From NCBI RefSeq assembly GCF_024362695.1, contig NC_065429.1:3008501-3072500 (forward strand): 64,000 bases of DNA. The letters are read 5' to 3'. The notes beneath the pieces were generated by a model that saw nothing but the letters and a program-made list of their open reading frames with translations, had not been told where the DNA came from and made no database searches. The translations under genes were made by a program, and so were the position numbers. Of this stretch, positions 1-10,197 are shown one piece after another; the first letter of the stretch is position 1, and each line of letters begins with the position of its first letter. This DNA comes from Pectinophora gossypiella (Eukaryota; Arthropoda; Insecta; Lepidoptera; Gelechiidae).

Positions 1-138
1 CAGTGGTGCAGTCATCTAATTGATCTAAAGCAATTTTGTTTACGATTTCCTTGAAATTCAAATTTACGTAGCAATTATTTATTACTTTTTTACTCGAACA
101 CTGAGTAATTAAAGAGCCTAAAGATTTGCCCATCTCGT
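1..138 (-). CDS. putative coding exon, unrecognised protein, runs off left edge
   Basis: On the - strand an open frame starts near ATGGGCAAATC and stays open to the window edge (MGKSLGSLITQ..., ending near ALDQLDD). A TTTTCAG acceptor lies at 139-141 and a second AG just before the ATG. Used with the phase-0 donor of the 387..780 exon, the TTTTCAG site hits a stop after six codons; the AG before the ATG keeps the frame open. Which one is used cannot be decided here. Base composition resembles the 387..780 segment, so both may belong to one gene. Function unknown. Confidence 0.3.
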
Positions 139-386
139 CTGAAAACATTAATGTTGTGCGGCGGCGGCGACGGCGGCGGCCGCGACGGTGGCACACGGCA
201 GTCAGTCGGCGCGGGCGCGCTCTGGTGTGTGGCCGGGTGCGGTGCGGCGGTGGGGGAGGGCAAGCGCGCGGCGGGAGGAGACGGCGCGGGCGCCTCGGGT
301 CCGGGGCGCTGCGAGCGCGCGCGTCTCCTGCCTCGCCGCCCCCCCCGCCGGCTGCCCCGGCCGCCAACCTGTGCCACCGCACTCAC
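139..386. other. GC-rich intron-like island
   Basis: About 230 bp here are roughly 75-80% G+C, with CGG/GCC runs and many CpGs, between flanks of about 35% G+C. It sits exactly between the two exon-like segments and is bounded by GTGAGT and TTTTCAG on the - strand, so it can be read as a short intron. Frames through it are open on both strands only because of the composition. Confidence 0.5.
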
Positions 387-780
387 ATATTCCACGGATT
401 CAACATCTGTTCTGGTCGGAACAGACGTGGGAAGATCGTGCACTACTGGGCAGGCTGTGGTACACTCGTCAGTTAACACCTCAAGCAATTGGGTGCTGTG
501 TCTAATCTGATTTAATAAATCTGCCGTTTCTAATGATAACTGGTTTAGTTGACTTTGGCTACAATCATACCTATGAGTCAACAATTTAATTTCCGACTTA
601 AGTTTCTGAATTTGTGATTTGTTTGAGTAATTTTCACAATTTACTGTTACTAGAGATTGTTTTAAATCAGCAATATGTTTCAAAAGTTCTATTCTTTTAC
701 GACGAATAATTGCACATTTTTGGGATTTTTTTAATAATTTTATACCCCTCCGAGTTTGACTAATAATTCTATGTAATTTA
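387..780 (-). CDS. putative coiled-coil exon, unrecognised protein
   Basis: A 131-codon open segment on the - strand is bounded by a pyrimidine-rich CCTAG acceptor (781-783) and a consensus GTGAGT donor (381-386). The translation is Lys/Arg-rich at first (KLLKKSQKCAIIRRKRIELL) and then shows heptad-like Leu/Ile spacing (IQKLKSEIKLL, LSLETADLLNQI), suggesting a coiled coil of about 80 residues. The pattern resembles the coiled coil that follows the zinc finger in many THAP proteins, but no THAP finger is seen here. An adjacent MITE-1 fragment overlaps or abuts the acceptor, so this could also be a broken gene. Function not assigned. Confidence 0.4.
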
Positions 781-783
781 CTA

Positions 784-907
784 GGAAAGAGACGGACGAT
801 CGACAGCTCTTAATTTTAGGAAGAATGAGTTAATGAATGAATAACCCGGGCGAATCAAACACGCGTCTTGCTAGTATGCAAACCGTTTGACGTGTGCTGT
901 CAACTTG
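784..907 (-). repeat. MITE-1 fragment
   Basis: Matches the inner part of the MITE-1 family: the GAAAGAGACGGACGATCGACAG stretch, an AATGAATAACCCGGG block, then GCAAACCGTTTGACGTGTGC. The same blocks occur at 48400-48520 and 50150-50220. Both terminal tips are missing. Confidence 0.7.
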
Positions 908-965
908 CTGCTTGCTGCAAGCTGTCTAATCAACTACTTGTTTGGGATTACGAGCACTTATGTAG

Positions 966-1290
966 GTGTCCCTTGTAAAATTTCCGAAGGACGTAATATA
1001 CAATCCCGACGACCCGATTTGTCTAGCCATAGAGGCAGCCAATCAGCTCGCGACACCAAACACTTCAGGACCCGGATACCGATCCCGCCGGCGTGGTCGA
1101 CGATTTCCCTCAAACAGTGCTTATCGCTATCGACCCACTAGGATCGATTAATTCTTTCAATATTTTTCCTCTCAGACGACGCCCTGAGCCGAGGTTCGCG
1201 CGAGAGCCTTCATCGCTCCCCATTTGTCCGGTCAAGTAGTTAATGCCATCTGCGGCAAATCAACAATAACTCACGTCAAAAAAAAAACCT
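966..1290 (+). mobile_element. LINE-J 3' tail (Jockey-like non-LTR element), 5' truncated
   Basis: Shares the block AGCCATAGAGGCAGCCAATC ... GGCGTGGTCGACGATTTCCC ... TGCCATCTGCGGCAAATC with the copies at 2311, 4788 and 14026. It ends in AAGTCACGTCA-like sequence and an A-run. The copy at 14026 carries the end of a reverse-transcriptase ORF, which identifies the family as a LINE. Confidence 0.75.
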
Positions 1291-1370
1291 TGTAAAATCG
1301 CCTGTTGTGCTTTTCTGTATATGTTGTCCTTATCTCTGTATTTTGTGTCCATTGTGCTCAATAAAGTATT

Positions 1371-1397
1371 TTATCTATCTACCTATCTATCTATCTT
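1371..1397. repeat. microsatellite (TCTA)n
   Basis: Short TCTA run with one interruption, next to a polyadenylation-like AATAAAG. Confidence 0.8.
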
Positions 1398-1399
1398 GT

Positions 1400-1960
1400 T
1401 CACCGAGCGCTCGCGAACGTCTGCGTAACAGTCGCTAGGTGTGTTCACGTCCTTACTAAGACATAAAGATCAACGCTCGCCGTGTCTGGTTTTTATTATT
1501 TCAAAAGCCATGAGGGTGATCGGTTGTGTTGTGTTGGCTGTTGCTGTTGGGGTAAGACCGTCACATCTATTTCTTCTAATCCTTTATCCCCGTTGGGATG
1601 TAGGGCTCGAATAACAGGTTTCCAATCCTCGCGATCTTTTGTAGCCTCTGAAGCTTGCTTGCTTGTTTGTTCCGTAGTAAGTACCAAATTGGAGATGTCC
1701 TTAGAAACGGTTTAGTACGATCTACTCTGAACCGGCGTGCGTGTATGAAGCGATTGATGAATGTGGAGGAAGCAAGAGAAGTGTGTAAGGATCGAAGCAA
1801 ATGGAATTAAGTCTCTGCTTGCCTCGGTGGGAAATAGGTGTGAGTTTATGTATGTATGTATGTAAGTACCCATTTGCGGAAAATCTGCAATAAGTCACGT
1901 CAAAAAACATCTTGTTTGTTTGCCGTTATAGTAAGTTTGTATAAAAATGTTACCTAATAA
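1400..1960. other. no gene seen; repeat debris
   Basis: The block 1572-1650 (TAGGGCTCGAATAACAG..., CCTCGCGA) recurs at 47026-47100, so it is a dispersed repeat. A short TATG run (1848-1866) is followed by a remnant of the LINE-J tail at 1868-1905. No coding exon was recognised. Confidence 0.5.
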
Positions 1961-1961
1961 A

Positions 1962-2150
1962 TTCAAATTCAAAAATATATTTATTCAGTAGGTAACATAG
2001 TTACACTTTGAATCGTCAATTTTTACATAACGAACGTCTCATCCGCCTAAAACTACTGCAGCTTCTCACAACCTGTATAGCCGGGGACAAGAAGCTGCAA
2101 GAAAAACCTCGGCACAGGGCGCTAGACGTTCTTTAAAAAAATAAAAATAA
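1962..2150 (-). mobile_element. LINE-2 3' tail
   Basis: Read on the - strand: GAACGTCTAG, a GCAGCTTCTTG block, a GTAACTATGTTACCTACTG block, then AATAAATATA and TTTGAA repeats. Near-identical copies lie at 17004-17192 (-) and 63275-63446 (+), and a divergent one at 11464-11665 (-). The TTTGAA-type simple tail and 5' truncation are typical of non-LTR retrotransposons. Confidence 0.7.
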
Positions 2151-2310
2151 ACATAAAATATTGGTATACAATTGAGTAATTTAGCTGCCTAATATCAGTT
2201 CTCAGACAGTTAATCCCATGCATTCATATCTTCTAAATAACATAAATACCTATCCAGTTTTTAACCCAGGAAGGTGAGTAGAAAACAACATAAAAAATAG
2301 TAGATTCCTC

Positions 2311-2610
2311 TAGCCATAGAGGCAGCCAATCAGCTCGCGATACCAAACACTTCAGAACCCCAATACCGACCCCGCCGGCGTGGTCGACGATTTCCCTCAT
2401 TCAGCGCTTATCGCTATCGACCCACTAGGGTCGACTAATTCTTTCAAATATTCTTCCTATCAGACGACGCCCTGAGCCGAGGTTCGCGCCCAACTGGACA
2501 TCCTCAGGCCTGTTGTCTTAAATTTTGTTTGGTGAGAGATCTCAGCGCTCCCCATCTGTCCGACCAAGTAGTTATTGCCATCTGCGGCAAATCTACAATA
2601 AGTAAAGTAA
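2311..2610 (+). mobile_element. LINE-J 3' tail, 5' truncated
   Basis: Same blocks as the 966 copy (AGCCATAGAGGCAGCCAATC onward) and more complete at its 3' end, including the CCTGAGCCGAGGTTCGCGCC and GCGCTCCCCATCTGTCC segments. It ends in AAGTAAAG and an A-run. Confidence 0.75.
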
Positions 2611-2978
2611 AAAAAAAATAGTTGATATTCCTACGATGAAGGTTGATTTGATTAGCTCCTAAGTCATTACACAAATATAGTACTTACCTAGATAAAGTGT
2701 AGTAGTATTAGGTACTAATTAAGTACCTACTTATTATAATTATGTAGAGGTATTGATTTTATGTTATCATATTTATTTAATTTGTAATTAACCCATTTCT
2801 CTTTCTTTGCATTAATTACTTATTAGGTATTGCCTTATCGCAATGTTTCTAAGTACATATTAGAAATAAAAAAAAACATAACGTAGTAAGTAGTGCATTG
2901 TATGAATATTACCCACCCCGCCAGCGTGGTCGAAGATTTCCCTCATTCAGCAGTTAAGTATATATATATAGATTAACA

Positions 2979-3316
2979 GCCTCGGTGGTCTAGTGGTTAG
3001 AGCGTTAGGCTCACGATCTGGAAGTCCGGGTTCGATTCCCGATGGGGACATAGTCGAAATCACTTTGTGAGACTGTCCTTCGTTTGGTAAGGACTTTTCA
3101 GGCTTGAATCACCTGATTGTCCGAAAAGTAAGATGATTCCGTGCTTCGGATGGCACGTTAAGCCGTTGGTCCCGGCTATTAGCCGTAAAAAAACACCTCC
3201 ACCAACCCGCATTGGAGCAGCGTGGTGGAGTATGCTCCATACCCCCTCCGGTTGATTGAGGGGAGGCCTGTGCCCAGCAGTGGGGCGTATATAGGCTGTT
3301 TATGTTATGTTATGAA
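2979..3316 (+). mobile_element. SINE-A, full-length copy
   Basis: The head is tRNA-like: GGTCTAGTGGTTAGAGCG fits an A box and GGGTTCGATTCC a B box (RNA polymerase III internal promoter). The shared core CACGTTAAGCCGTTGGTCCC follows, then a tail reading CCTCCGGTTGATTGAGG ... CCTGTGCCCAGCAGTGGG. It ends in TTATGTTATGTTATG. This is a SINE, not a tRNA gene. Confidence 0.9.
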
Positions 3317-3351
3317 GGACTTTATATGTATAAACGTTCTCCAAAAATAAT

Positions 3352-3913
3352 ATAGGTGGCGTTGTCGAGATTTGATAATAACAAATTTTCCCATTACTCG
3401 GGTACATAATTATTCAAAAATACAATGTAATGGCAGAAGCAATATACTTATAAAAATAATTGTTGCCTGATATTAGGCTCAGATTATGTATAGAATTATG
3501 TTGCTACCTAACCTATGCTTCTCTTTATTTTGATCAGAATAGTTTGATCAGAATACTCTATAATGGGTGGAAGATGTAATTGAAAGAAAGAAAGAAAGAA
3601 AGAAACATTATTCCCGGACACCACAGACACAGACAGACAGGTACATTACATTTAACACAGGACAGAAACCACACGGAAATCAATAAGTACACAGAAAAAA
3701 AAAATCGTCTGCGATTTTATTTGCAATTCGTTCCGACCATCTGCGGTGGCGTCCGGAATAAAAGGACCTCGCTCAGCATAAGTCAATTGCGCCTGGGCGT
3801 AATAAAAAGGGTCATCATTTATACCCAAAAACAAAGATAAAAGATTCATATTGTCTCTTATCCATGAAATTAGAAGGTTAGGCGAAGGAACATCTTTACA
3901 GCGCCATCTATAT
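3352..3913 (+). mobile_element. THAP-type DNA transposon remnant, copy A
   Basis: Inverted ends (GGTGGCGTTGT at left, ACAGCGCCATCTAT at right) flank a conserved leader (AATTGTTGCC..., TTTATTTTGATCAGAATA) and the start of an ORF, ATGGGTGGAAGATGT. Aligned with copy B at 33343, the ORF start encodes a THAP-like zinc-finger beginning (MGGRC..PGC..xGHHL). Here it is split by the insertion at 3577-3793 and then resumes with CCTGGGCGTAATAA. Most of the transposase is missing. Confidence 0.55.
3577..3793. mobile_element. insertion inside the THAP element
   Basis: Begins with (GAAA)5 and runs through a segment with CACAGACACAGACAGACAG and ATAAAAGGACCTCGCTCAGC. The latter block recurs at 4520-4560. 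It interrupts the THAP ORF, so it arrived later. Probably the 3' part of a retroelement; family not recognised. Confidence 0.5.
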
Positions 3914-4147
3914 CTTTATGAGGAAAGTAGCCTAGAAAAATACGTCATTCGCGCCACTTCACATCAAGTACCTTCTCTTTAGTATTTACGAGTCGATTAG
4001 GTATGTGAATAATATTATTAATAGATTTATTTTACTAAATTGACAATAAGTACTGACACAATTATATCGAATTACGAGTAGATTATATAAAATCAAAAAA
4101 TAATGAATTGCAAAATGTAATTTCCTGTTAGTGGAGCCAATGAAGGC

Positions 4148-4262
4148 AGTGGCGACCCTAGCAAAATATTTAGGTGGAGTAAGACCTCAAAGTGGCACCC
4201 CTCAACCCCTTAGATTACAAAATTTTTCGATTAGTTTACGGCCACCGAAATTTAGAATAGAA
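4148..4262 (+). repeat. dispersed repeat, pairs with 63663-63790
   Basis: AGTGGCGACCCTAGCAAAAT ... CTCAAAGTGGCACCCCTCA ... TTTTTCGATTAGTTTACGG is found again near the right edge in the same orientation. Family unknown. Confidence 0.65.
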
Positions 4263-4381
4263 GAATACAATAGAAATAGTTTACACACAAACACAAGACA
4301 GTAACATCCTATCAAATTTCCACAAAACAATTACAAAAAAGCAAGTCCGATGTCCGACGAAATGATCATAAGGTGGTGGTG

Positions 4382-4507
4382 GACAACTGGTCACCCTCAG
4401 GCTTGTTGTCTTAAACGTTGTACCGAGTGAGAGCCTTCAGCGCTCCCCATTTGTCCGGCCAAGTAGTTAATGCCATCTGCGGCAAATCTACAGTAAGTCA
4501 CGTCAAC
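4382..4507 (+). mobile_element. LINE-J 3' end fragment
   Basis: Contains only the last 125 bp of the LINE-J tail (CCTCAGGCTTGTTGTCTTAA to AAGTCACGTCA). Confidence 0.7.
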
Positions 4508-4787
4508 AAAAAAAAGGTGGTGGACGTCCGGAGATAAAAGGGCCTCGCTCAGCACAATAAGTCGCGGCGTGAATCACGACGCTGGTATTATGTGGACCCT
4601 GTTCGAGCAGCGTGTTCCATTAATAAGTGTTGCTTGTTTAAGTCTCTTTAAAATGTTGTATACGGGCACCTGGTATGAGTTTTATGTGGCCGCAATCCAA
4701 CCAAGAGGTAGATCAGTCTTGGTTGATCCCCCCCACCCCTTATTACGTCGTCTGGTGCGGTCGCGTCGCCCTACGGGCGCCTTTTTT

Positions 4788-5128
4788 TTTTGCCGCAGAT
4801 GGCATTAACTACTTGGCCGGACACATGGGGAGCGCTGAAGGCCCGGTACAACGTTTAAGACAACAGGCCTGAGGGTGCCCAGTTGGGCGCGTTCCTGGGC
4901 TCAGGGCGTCGTCTGAGAGGAAGAATATTGGAAAGGATTAATCGACCCTAGTGGGTCGATAGCGCTAAGCGCTGAATGAGGGAAATCGTCGACCACGCCG
5001 GCGGGGTCGGTATCGGGGTCCTGAAGTGTTTGGTGTCGCGGGCTCATTGGCCGCCTCTATGGCTAGAGTAATCGGGTCGTCGGGATCGTATATTACGTCC
5101 TTCGGACGCCCCTACGGCCGCCACTGAA
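4788..5128 (-). mobile_element. LINE-J 3' tail on - strand
   Basis: Reverse complement of the LINE-J tail, from TGCCATCTGCGG back to GGACGTAATATACGATCCCG. It faces the 4382 copy, giving a tail-to-tail pair. Confidence 0.75.
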
Positions 5129-5390
5129 TGAACGTTCGATTTTGATGATTAAAAGGCTTTTAAATGTTGAACTTTGAGACCCTCTGACAGAGAAACGGAC
5201 AGACGAAAAAACGTTTAAAAAAAAAGAAAACTTGCTACTTATTGCCGATGTTTCGGCCGCGTTGCAGCGACCGCGGCGCGACCACGAAATGATTGGCGCG
5301 CGCGACTATTATTTAAATGTGGGTACTTACTTAAGTAACAATTATAATATACCGACAAAATACGAGTGTCGGGCGATTCTCACGGACACG

Positions 5391-5448
5391 AATATTTGTG
5401 TGCATCAAGATGGCGAGTGTAGGTCTTCAAATGGCCTTGCTATAGAAT
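5391..5448 (+). repeat. outer inverted repeat, left
   Basis: AATATTTGTGTGCATCA ... GTGTAGGTCTTCAAATGGCC ... TTGCTATAGAAT pairs, with a few mismatches, with the reverse complement of 12092-12150. Confidence 0.75.
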
Positions 5449-5803
5449 TATGAGATTAAACGAACTTACCTGTAAGTGAAGTTCTATCTCAATTATACGA
5501 AGCTCCTTGTTCGAGAGGTTTTTAACAGTGTAGTCTACGTCTTATGCTCCAGCATCGTCACAATTTTCAAAGCTCATATCCAAAGCTAAAAAAAAAAAGT
5601 TAGTTTCCCGCTTCCTGAACGCAGCTGTCAACTAATGTCATTATGCTTAAAGCATGTTTCATGGACAACTCCATCACCTGTGGAAGCTTTAGGGCGGGAT
5701 ATTAAAATTGAAGGGAGGGAGTCCTCTCGAACAAGGAGCTTCGTATAATTGAGATAGAACTTCACTTACAGGTAAGTTCGTTTAATCTCATAATTATTCT
5801 CGC
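5443..5803. repeat. palindrome inside left arm
   Basis: Arms of roughly 65-70 bp (5443-5517 and 5733-5803) are near-perfect inverted copies around a 215-bp spacer. The arm contains ACTTACCTGTAAGT, so GTAAGT-like sites occur on both strands. A second copy of GCTCCTTGTTCGAGAGG follows at 5812-5828. Confidence 0.75.
5492..5643 (+). repeat. inner inverted repeat, left (pairs with 11175-11325)
   Basis: Runs from ATTATAC through CTCCTTGTTCGAGAGG, ACAGTGTAGTCTACGTC and CGCTTCCTGAACGCAGC to AATGTCATTA. It matches the reverse complement of 11175-11325 almost base for base over about 150 bp. Confidence 0.8.
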
Positions 5804-5879
5804 TCCTTGTTCGAGAGGTTTTTAACAGTGTAGATGTTCAAAGTTTAGTTGGGAATGAAACATTTAAATTGAAACGAGT

Positions 5880-6740
5880 ACTTACCAATAATATGATTAT
5901 TCATTAATGAATAAAGTACATACATTGTTATCACAAAAGCTAATTAAGCTGCCCATGACTTTAATCCCAATAAAGGCAGTCAGAGGCACAGCCGTCTCCT
6001 GATAAACTCAGCGCGGCGTTCCACCAAACGTTTTGATATTATCATGTAAAAAACAATAAGAATAATAACTGTTCGCTAAACAAGTTTCACCAGTTCTCAA
6101 GAATGGAATCGATATTATGTATGTTATATATGGTTATACTATACTGTACTAGAATAGATACATAGTTCTAAATAATAAAGTTGAAGTTGAGCAAGTACAT
6201 TAAATACCTATTTCACATTACTATCAATTTCACAACAAAAGAACTACACAAGAACAAATTTCTGATGGAGCTCAACATCAAGATTGGCTATAAGAGCCTC
6301 ACAGGGACCTCACCATAGAGCACATTTCCGAACTCTTGAACAACAACGATAGTTATAGTCGAAAGGACTGTGAGACTTCATCATATAGTATAACACTCAT
6401 TTTTCATTGGCACACCAAGGGCTACAATAATTATCAAAGTTACACATTATTTGTTTACATACATAAAAGAAGAAGAAATACATAAAGAAGAACGGGTAAT
6501 GACGAGGGCACCCAGACACAAGATTGATTGTAACATCCTGTGCTAAGTTGGCAATTGTTGTCGACATTGAGTAGTTAAATGAATCCTAAGACAACATGTG
6601 TTGTCGCCCACGGCAAATGGCAACACTGGGGACGTATCAAATCATTATTTTAAAAAGAAGAAAACGGAAAACAGTGGTGCCATCTGCCGTAAGTGACAGG
6701 TATCTCGTTTAGGCGCGAATACGAGGTTTTATTAGTGGCA
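5880..6740. other. no gene seen inside the inverted-repeat segment
   Basis: AT-rich sequence with no convincing ORF. 5960-6030 (CAATAAAGGCAGTCAGAGGC) has the look of a dispersed repeat. Nothing further was recognised. Confidence 0.4.
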
Positions 6741-6743
6741 GTT

Positions 6744-7160
6744 ATGGCCGGCAGGGGCCTATTTGCTCTTCGACCGCCCAGGAGTCAACTACATCTTGCA
6801 CTAGGTTTTGGGTAAAAATAAACTGAAATATTAATGTAAGTGTTGATTTTGTTATAATGTTATTTAAAACTGGTATTGTAATAAATATATTTGTAAACTG
6901 TGTAATAATATGTTGTTTCTTTTATACATGTCAAATTGATTAGAGAAAATACAAATATAAGTGCAAGTAAGAATTTCGATACATTTATTCAAATGACCTT
7001 TTTCATTAAAATATTCAGAACCACTGAACTAAACTTTCCTCTTTATTATAAGATATTGTTAAATGAGGCTGAAAGTATAAAGAGGGGAAGTGCATTTACA
7101 TTATGTACTTGTGTGATAATTATCTTCGGAATAATTAAGATTTTGTTTTTATTAAAATAG
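6744..7160 (+). CDS. possible two-exon small membrane protein, hypothetical
   Basis: ATGGCCGGC at 6744 has a good context (G at -3 and +4) and opens 22 codons plus two bases ending at a GTAAAA donor (6812). A TTGATTAG acceptor at 6943 joins in phase to an open frame from 6944 to a stop at 7158-7160. The predicted product is about 95 residues: a basic N-terminus (MAGRGLFALRPPRSQ), a polar middle and a C-terminal hydrophobic stretch (CTCVIIIFGIIKILFLLK) that could be a tail anchor. No family is recognised and the splice sites are only moderate. It could be chance in AT-rich DNA. Confidence 0.25.
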
Positions 7161-7164
7161 ATTA

Positions 7165-7980
7165 CCTGAGCCCACGTTATTGTGTATTACCTAATATCGA
7201 CCATATGGGCTTGGTAATAACATTTAGTATAATTTTTTATGTGGTAATAATAAATATAACTTGTTGTGGAATTTTTTCCTATTCCTCTATGCAACCTTTC
7301 ACCCACCAATCAGATGATAGAACAACGTACACACAACACATTAACACACGTAACATTGTTTACGCAGCTATCTCTTTAGTGTAATAATTATTGAATTTGT
7401 TTTTAGGACAGTAATAGTAACGTCCTATTATTTACTGGAAAAATTGGATAAACATATATTTATCACGAAAATATTATTGTTACTTCTCCACTGCAGTTTG
7501 GTTCCGATTGATTAAGTGGAGGGACATTATTGTTGTAATTTTTATATTAATTGTAAACTGTGTTTTGGGCTGATCAGCAACAACATAATAAATCTACAAC
7601 AACATAATTTAGAGAAAACGCTAATGGTGATGTAAGTTATATGTTAATAATGAGCTATTTTTCCTTCCTTTTCACCTATGAGTTAATAATAAAAAGAGCA
7701 ACTATTCTATCTAACCGAACTAGGTATCAATATTTTACAATTTCGAATGTAATACTTGAAGGAAATTTTCATTGAAGTTATAATATTATCAGGTAGGTAC
7801 CTCAATTTATACTGAGATTAGTATTGTTATTCCTGATTAACAAAGACAGGATTTGAATCTCATGTCTTAATGATAATGCTAAAACTTTTAGTGATAGACA
7901 TTCGGAATTAATTTTACCAGAATTTTGAAAAAGTAAATATCATAAAGGTAGGTATATTTGCTTGTGCAAATTTTCCCATT
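7165..7980. other. no gene seen
   Basis: AT-rich, without long ORFs or recognised repeats. Lies between the hypothetical two-exon ORF and the CTG-rich stretch. Confidence 0.4.
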
Positions 7981-8022
7981 ATAACTTTATAGGGAATTCT
8001 TCCTCCTCATGAGGTACTATTC

Positions 8023-8289
8023 TTAAACGGCCTTGCTGCCTGGGCCACTGTTGATACTAATGGCTGTGAGACTGCTAATACATCTGGTTGTAGCTCTGCT
8101 ACTACTGCTGGCTGTAGGGCTGCTGGTACTGCTGGTTATGGCACTGCTGATCATGACTGGTTGCATCACTGCTTTTATTGCTGGCTGTGGGGCGGCCTGC
8201 TGATACTGTTCCTTGTGGGCTTTCTGTTCATGCTGTTGGCTGTGGGGCTGCCTGCTGATACTGTTGTCTCTGTTCCACAGATCCTGTTG
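8023..8289 (-). repeat. CTG/CAG-rich imperfect repeat, open on - strand
   Basis: Irregular units such as GCTGGCTGTGGGGCTGCC and ACTGCTGGTACTGCTGG fill about 260 bp. On the - strand this gives an 88-codon open stretch rich in Gln, Ser, Thr and Ala (e.g. QYQQAAPQPA, SSTSSPTASSSS). There is a stop on each side and no good start, so low-complexity DNA is the safer reading. Confidence 0.45.
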
Positions 8290-8694
8290 CTATCTCGTTT
8301 ACTCACTCTTCGGGCAATGTTATTCATTATTATTTATGTGCTATTTGAATTTTATGATGTTGGTTGAAATAATTTAATAGCAGTATTCTCTAACCATGTC
8401 TTGTGTACAGTTATCTCTTTTGAAAGTAATCTCTGACATTACATACTATTAATACTTTGATTTCTAGCACAGTTGAATCATCTGATAAAGATGTAAAGGC
8501 CTGTGATGATGAGGTTGATCAATAGAACAGAGGCTTTTAGGTTTTGAATTGTCGGTTATTTCTTCAGAATTTGTACTCTCATTATTTTATAATAATCAAT
8601 TTGACATAATAGTCTATTGTTTCTCAGCATTAGTCTAATCTTGAGTTTCAACATGGGTAGGTAAGCCCCGACAATTCAATGGTTTATCTTCGAT

Positions 8695-9850
8695 TCCTCA
8701 AGTGACACACCAAACATGGAAATAAAAGTATAAAAAATAGTTGGTCTATGTTTTAGCTATCTACTAGCGTTTAGCAAAAGGCGATACTTGTAGTGGTAGC
8801 TTTATGTTATTTGAGTTGATACCATCAAGTCCATTGTCTATCCTCTAAGTGATAGCTCTAGGTATGGAAATGAGAAATAGGTATATAGCGCTTGCTAATG
8901 CCGACCATAATCGTGGTAGCTCTTATATTAATAGGGTTCATACCATAAAGTCCATTGTCTATCCTCTAAGTGATAGCTCTAAGTATGGAAATGAGAAATA
9001 GGTATATAGCGCTTGCCAATGCCGACCATAATCGTGGTAGCTCTTATGTTAATAGGGTTCATACCATCAAGTCCATTGTCTATCCTCTAAGTGATAGCTC
9101 TAAGTATGGAAATGAGAAATAGGTATGTTAGCGCTTGTCAATGGCGACTTTCTTAGTGGTAGCTCTTACATTCATTGTGTTGATACCTTCAAGTCCATTG
9201 TCTATCCTCTAAGTGATAGCTCTAGGCATGGAAATGATAAATAGGTATATTAGCGCTTGGCAATGGCGACCTTCCTGGTGGTAGATCTTTTGTTAATTAG
9301 GTTGATACCATCAAGTCCATTGTCTATCCTCTAAGTGATAGCTCTAAGTATGGAAATGAGAAATAGGTATGTTAGCGCTTGTCAGTGGCGACCTTCCTAG
9401 TGGTAGCTCTTATGTTCATTACATTGATACCTTCAAGTATATTGTCTATCCTCTAAGTGATAACTCTAGGTATGGAAATGACAAATAGGTATATTAGCGC
9501 TTATCAATGGCGACCTTTCTAATGGTAGCTCTTATGTGCATTGTGCCTTTAAGTCCATTGTCTATCCTCTTAGTGATAGCTCTAGGTATGGAAATGTAAA
9601 ATAGGTATATTAGCGCTTAGCAATGGCAAACTTCCTAGTGATAGCTTTTATGTACATTAAGTTGGTACCATCAAGTCCACTGTCCATCCGCTAAATGATA
9701 GCTCTAGGTATTAAAATAAGGCATAGGTATATTTGCGCTTTGCATTAGTCTTAGTGGTTGATTTTTATGTTAATAGGGTTGATACATCAAGTCCATTGTC
9801 TATCCTCTATTGTGATAGCTCTAAAAGGAAACAAATAGTCTGTCTATTCT
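8695..9850 (+). repeat. tandem array, about 121-bp unit, about 10 copies
   Basis: The block GTCCATTGTCTATCCTCTAA followed by GTGATAGCTCTA recurs with TCCTC at 8841, 8962, 9083, 9205, 9327, 9449, 9565, 9687 and 9803, giving periods of 121, 121, 122, 122, 122, 116, 122 and 116. Outer units are more diverged than middle ones, as expected for unequal exchange. Each unit also has TATGGAAATGAGAAATAGGT and TAGCGCTTG. Satellite-like, lying inside the inverted-repeat segment. Confidence 0.9.
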
Positions 9851-9954
9851 CTAGTCAGACAGTTCACTACTAGTGCTTAACTAGGTGACTCTCCAAGTGG
9901 TGTTCTCTTGTTGGTTAGGTTGGTACCAATAATCATCACCCTTACGTTGGAAGC

Positions 9955-10197
9955 TTGAATTATAATAAGATTAGAGTAATTTGGAAGAAATTGCTTACTA
10001 TAATTAGGCTATCTTTTGCCTGTACTCTCTTAACACTCTTTCTGTTTTTATTGTTAGGGTATATTATCATCATCTTATATTGTAAGTATCATTCGGAGAA
10101 GATAACATTATTAACACCACTTAACAGAGACTGTGAGAAGGGATTATGTACTGTTATAATATATATAATATCATTTTTAAGTATGGTTATCCTGTAG
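9955..10197 (+). CDS. hypothetical 80-residue membrane ORF
   Basis: The frame has a strongly hydrophobic segment (LLTLFLFLLLGYIIIILY) after a basic start (KIRVIWKK) and a second hydrophobic C-terminus. No homologue is recognised. Hydrophobic ORFs arise easily in T-rich DNA, so this is listed only because it lies in the inverted-repeat segment directly after the tandem array. Confidence 0.15.
   Translation: MNYNKIRVIWKKLLTIIRLSFACTLLTLFLFLLLGYIIIILYCKYHSEKITLLTPLNRDCEKGLCTVIIYIISFLSMVIL

Noticed and set aside
151..510. + strand proteins across the GC-rich block
   Set aside because: Several frames are open at once only because stops are rare in GC-rich DNA. No start context, no domain.
2979..3060. 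tRNA gene
   Set aside because: Good A and B boxes, but the sequence continues into the SINE-A body, recurs many times and lacks a paired acceptor stem. The same applies to 29758, 30232, 60769 and 46680.
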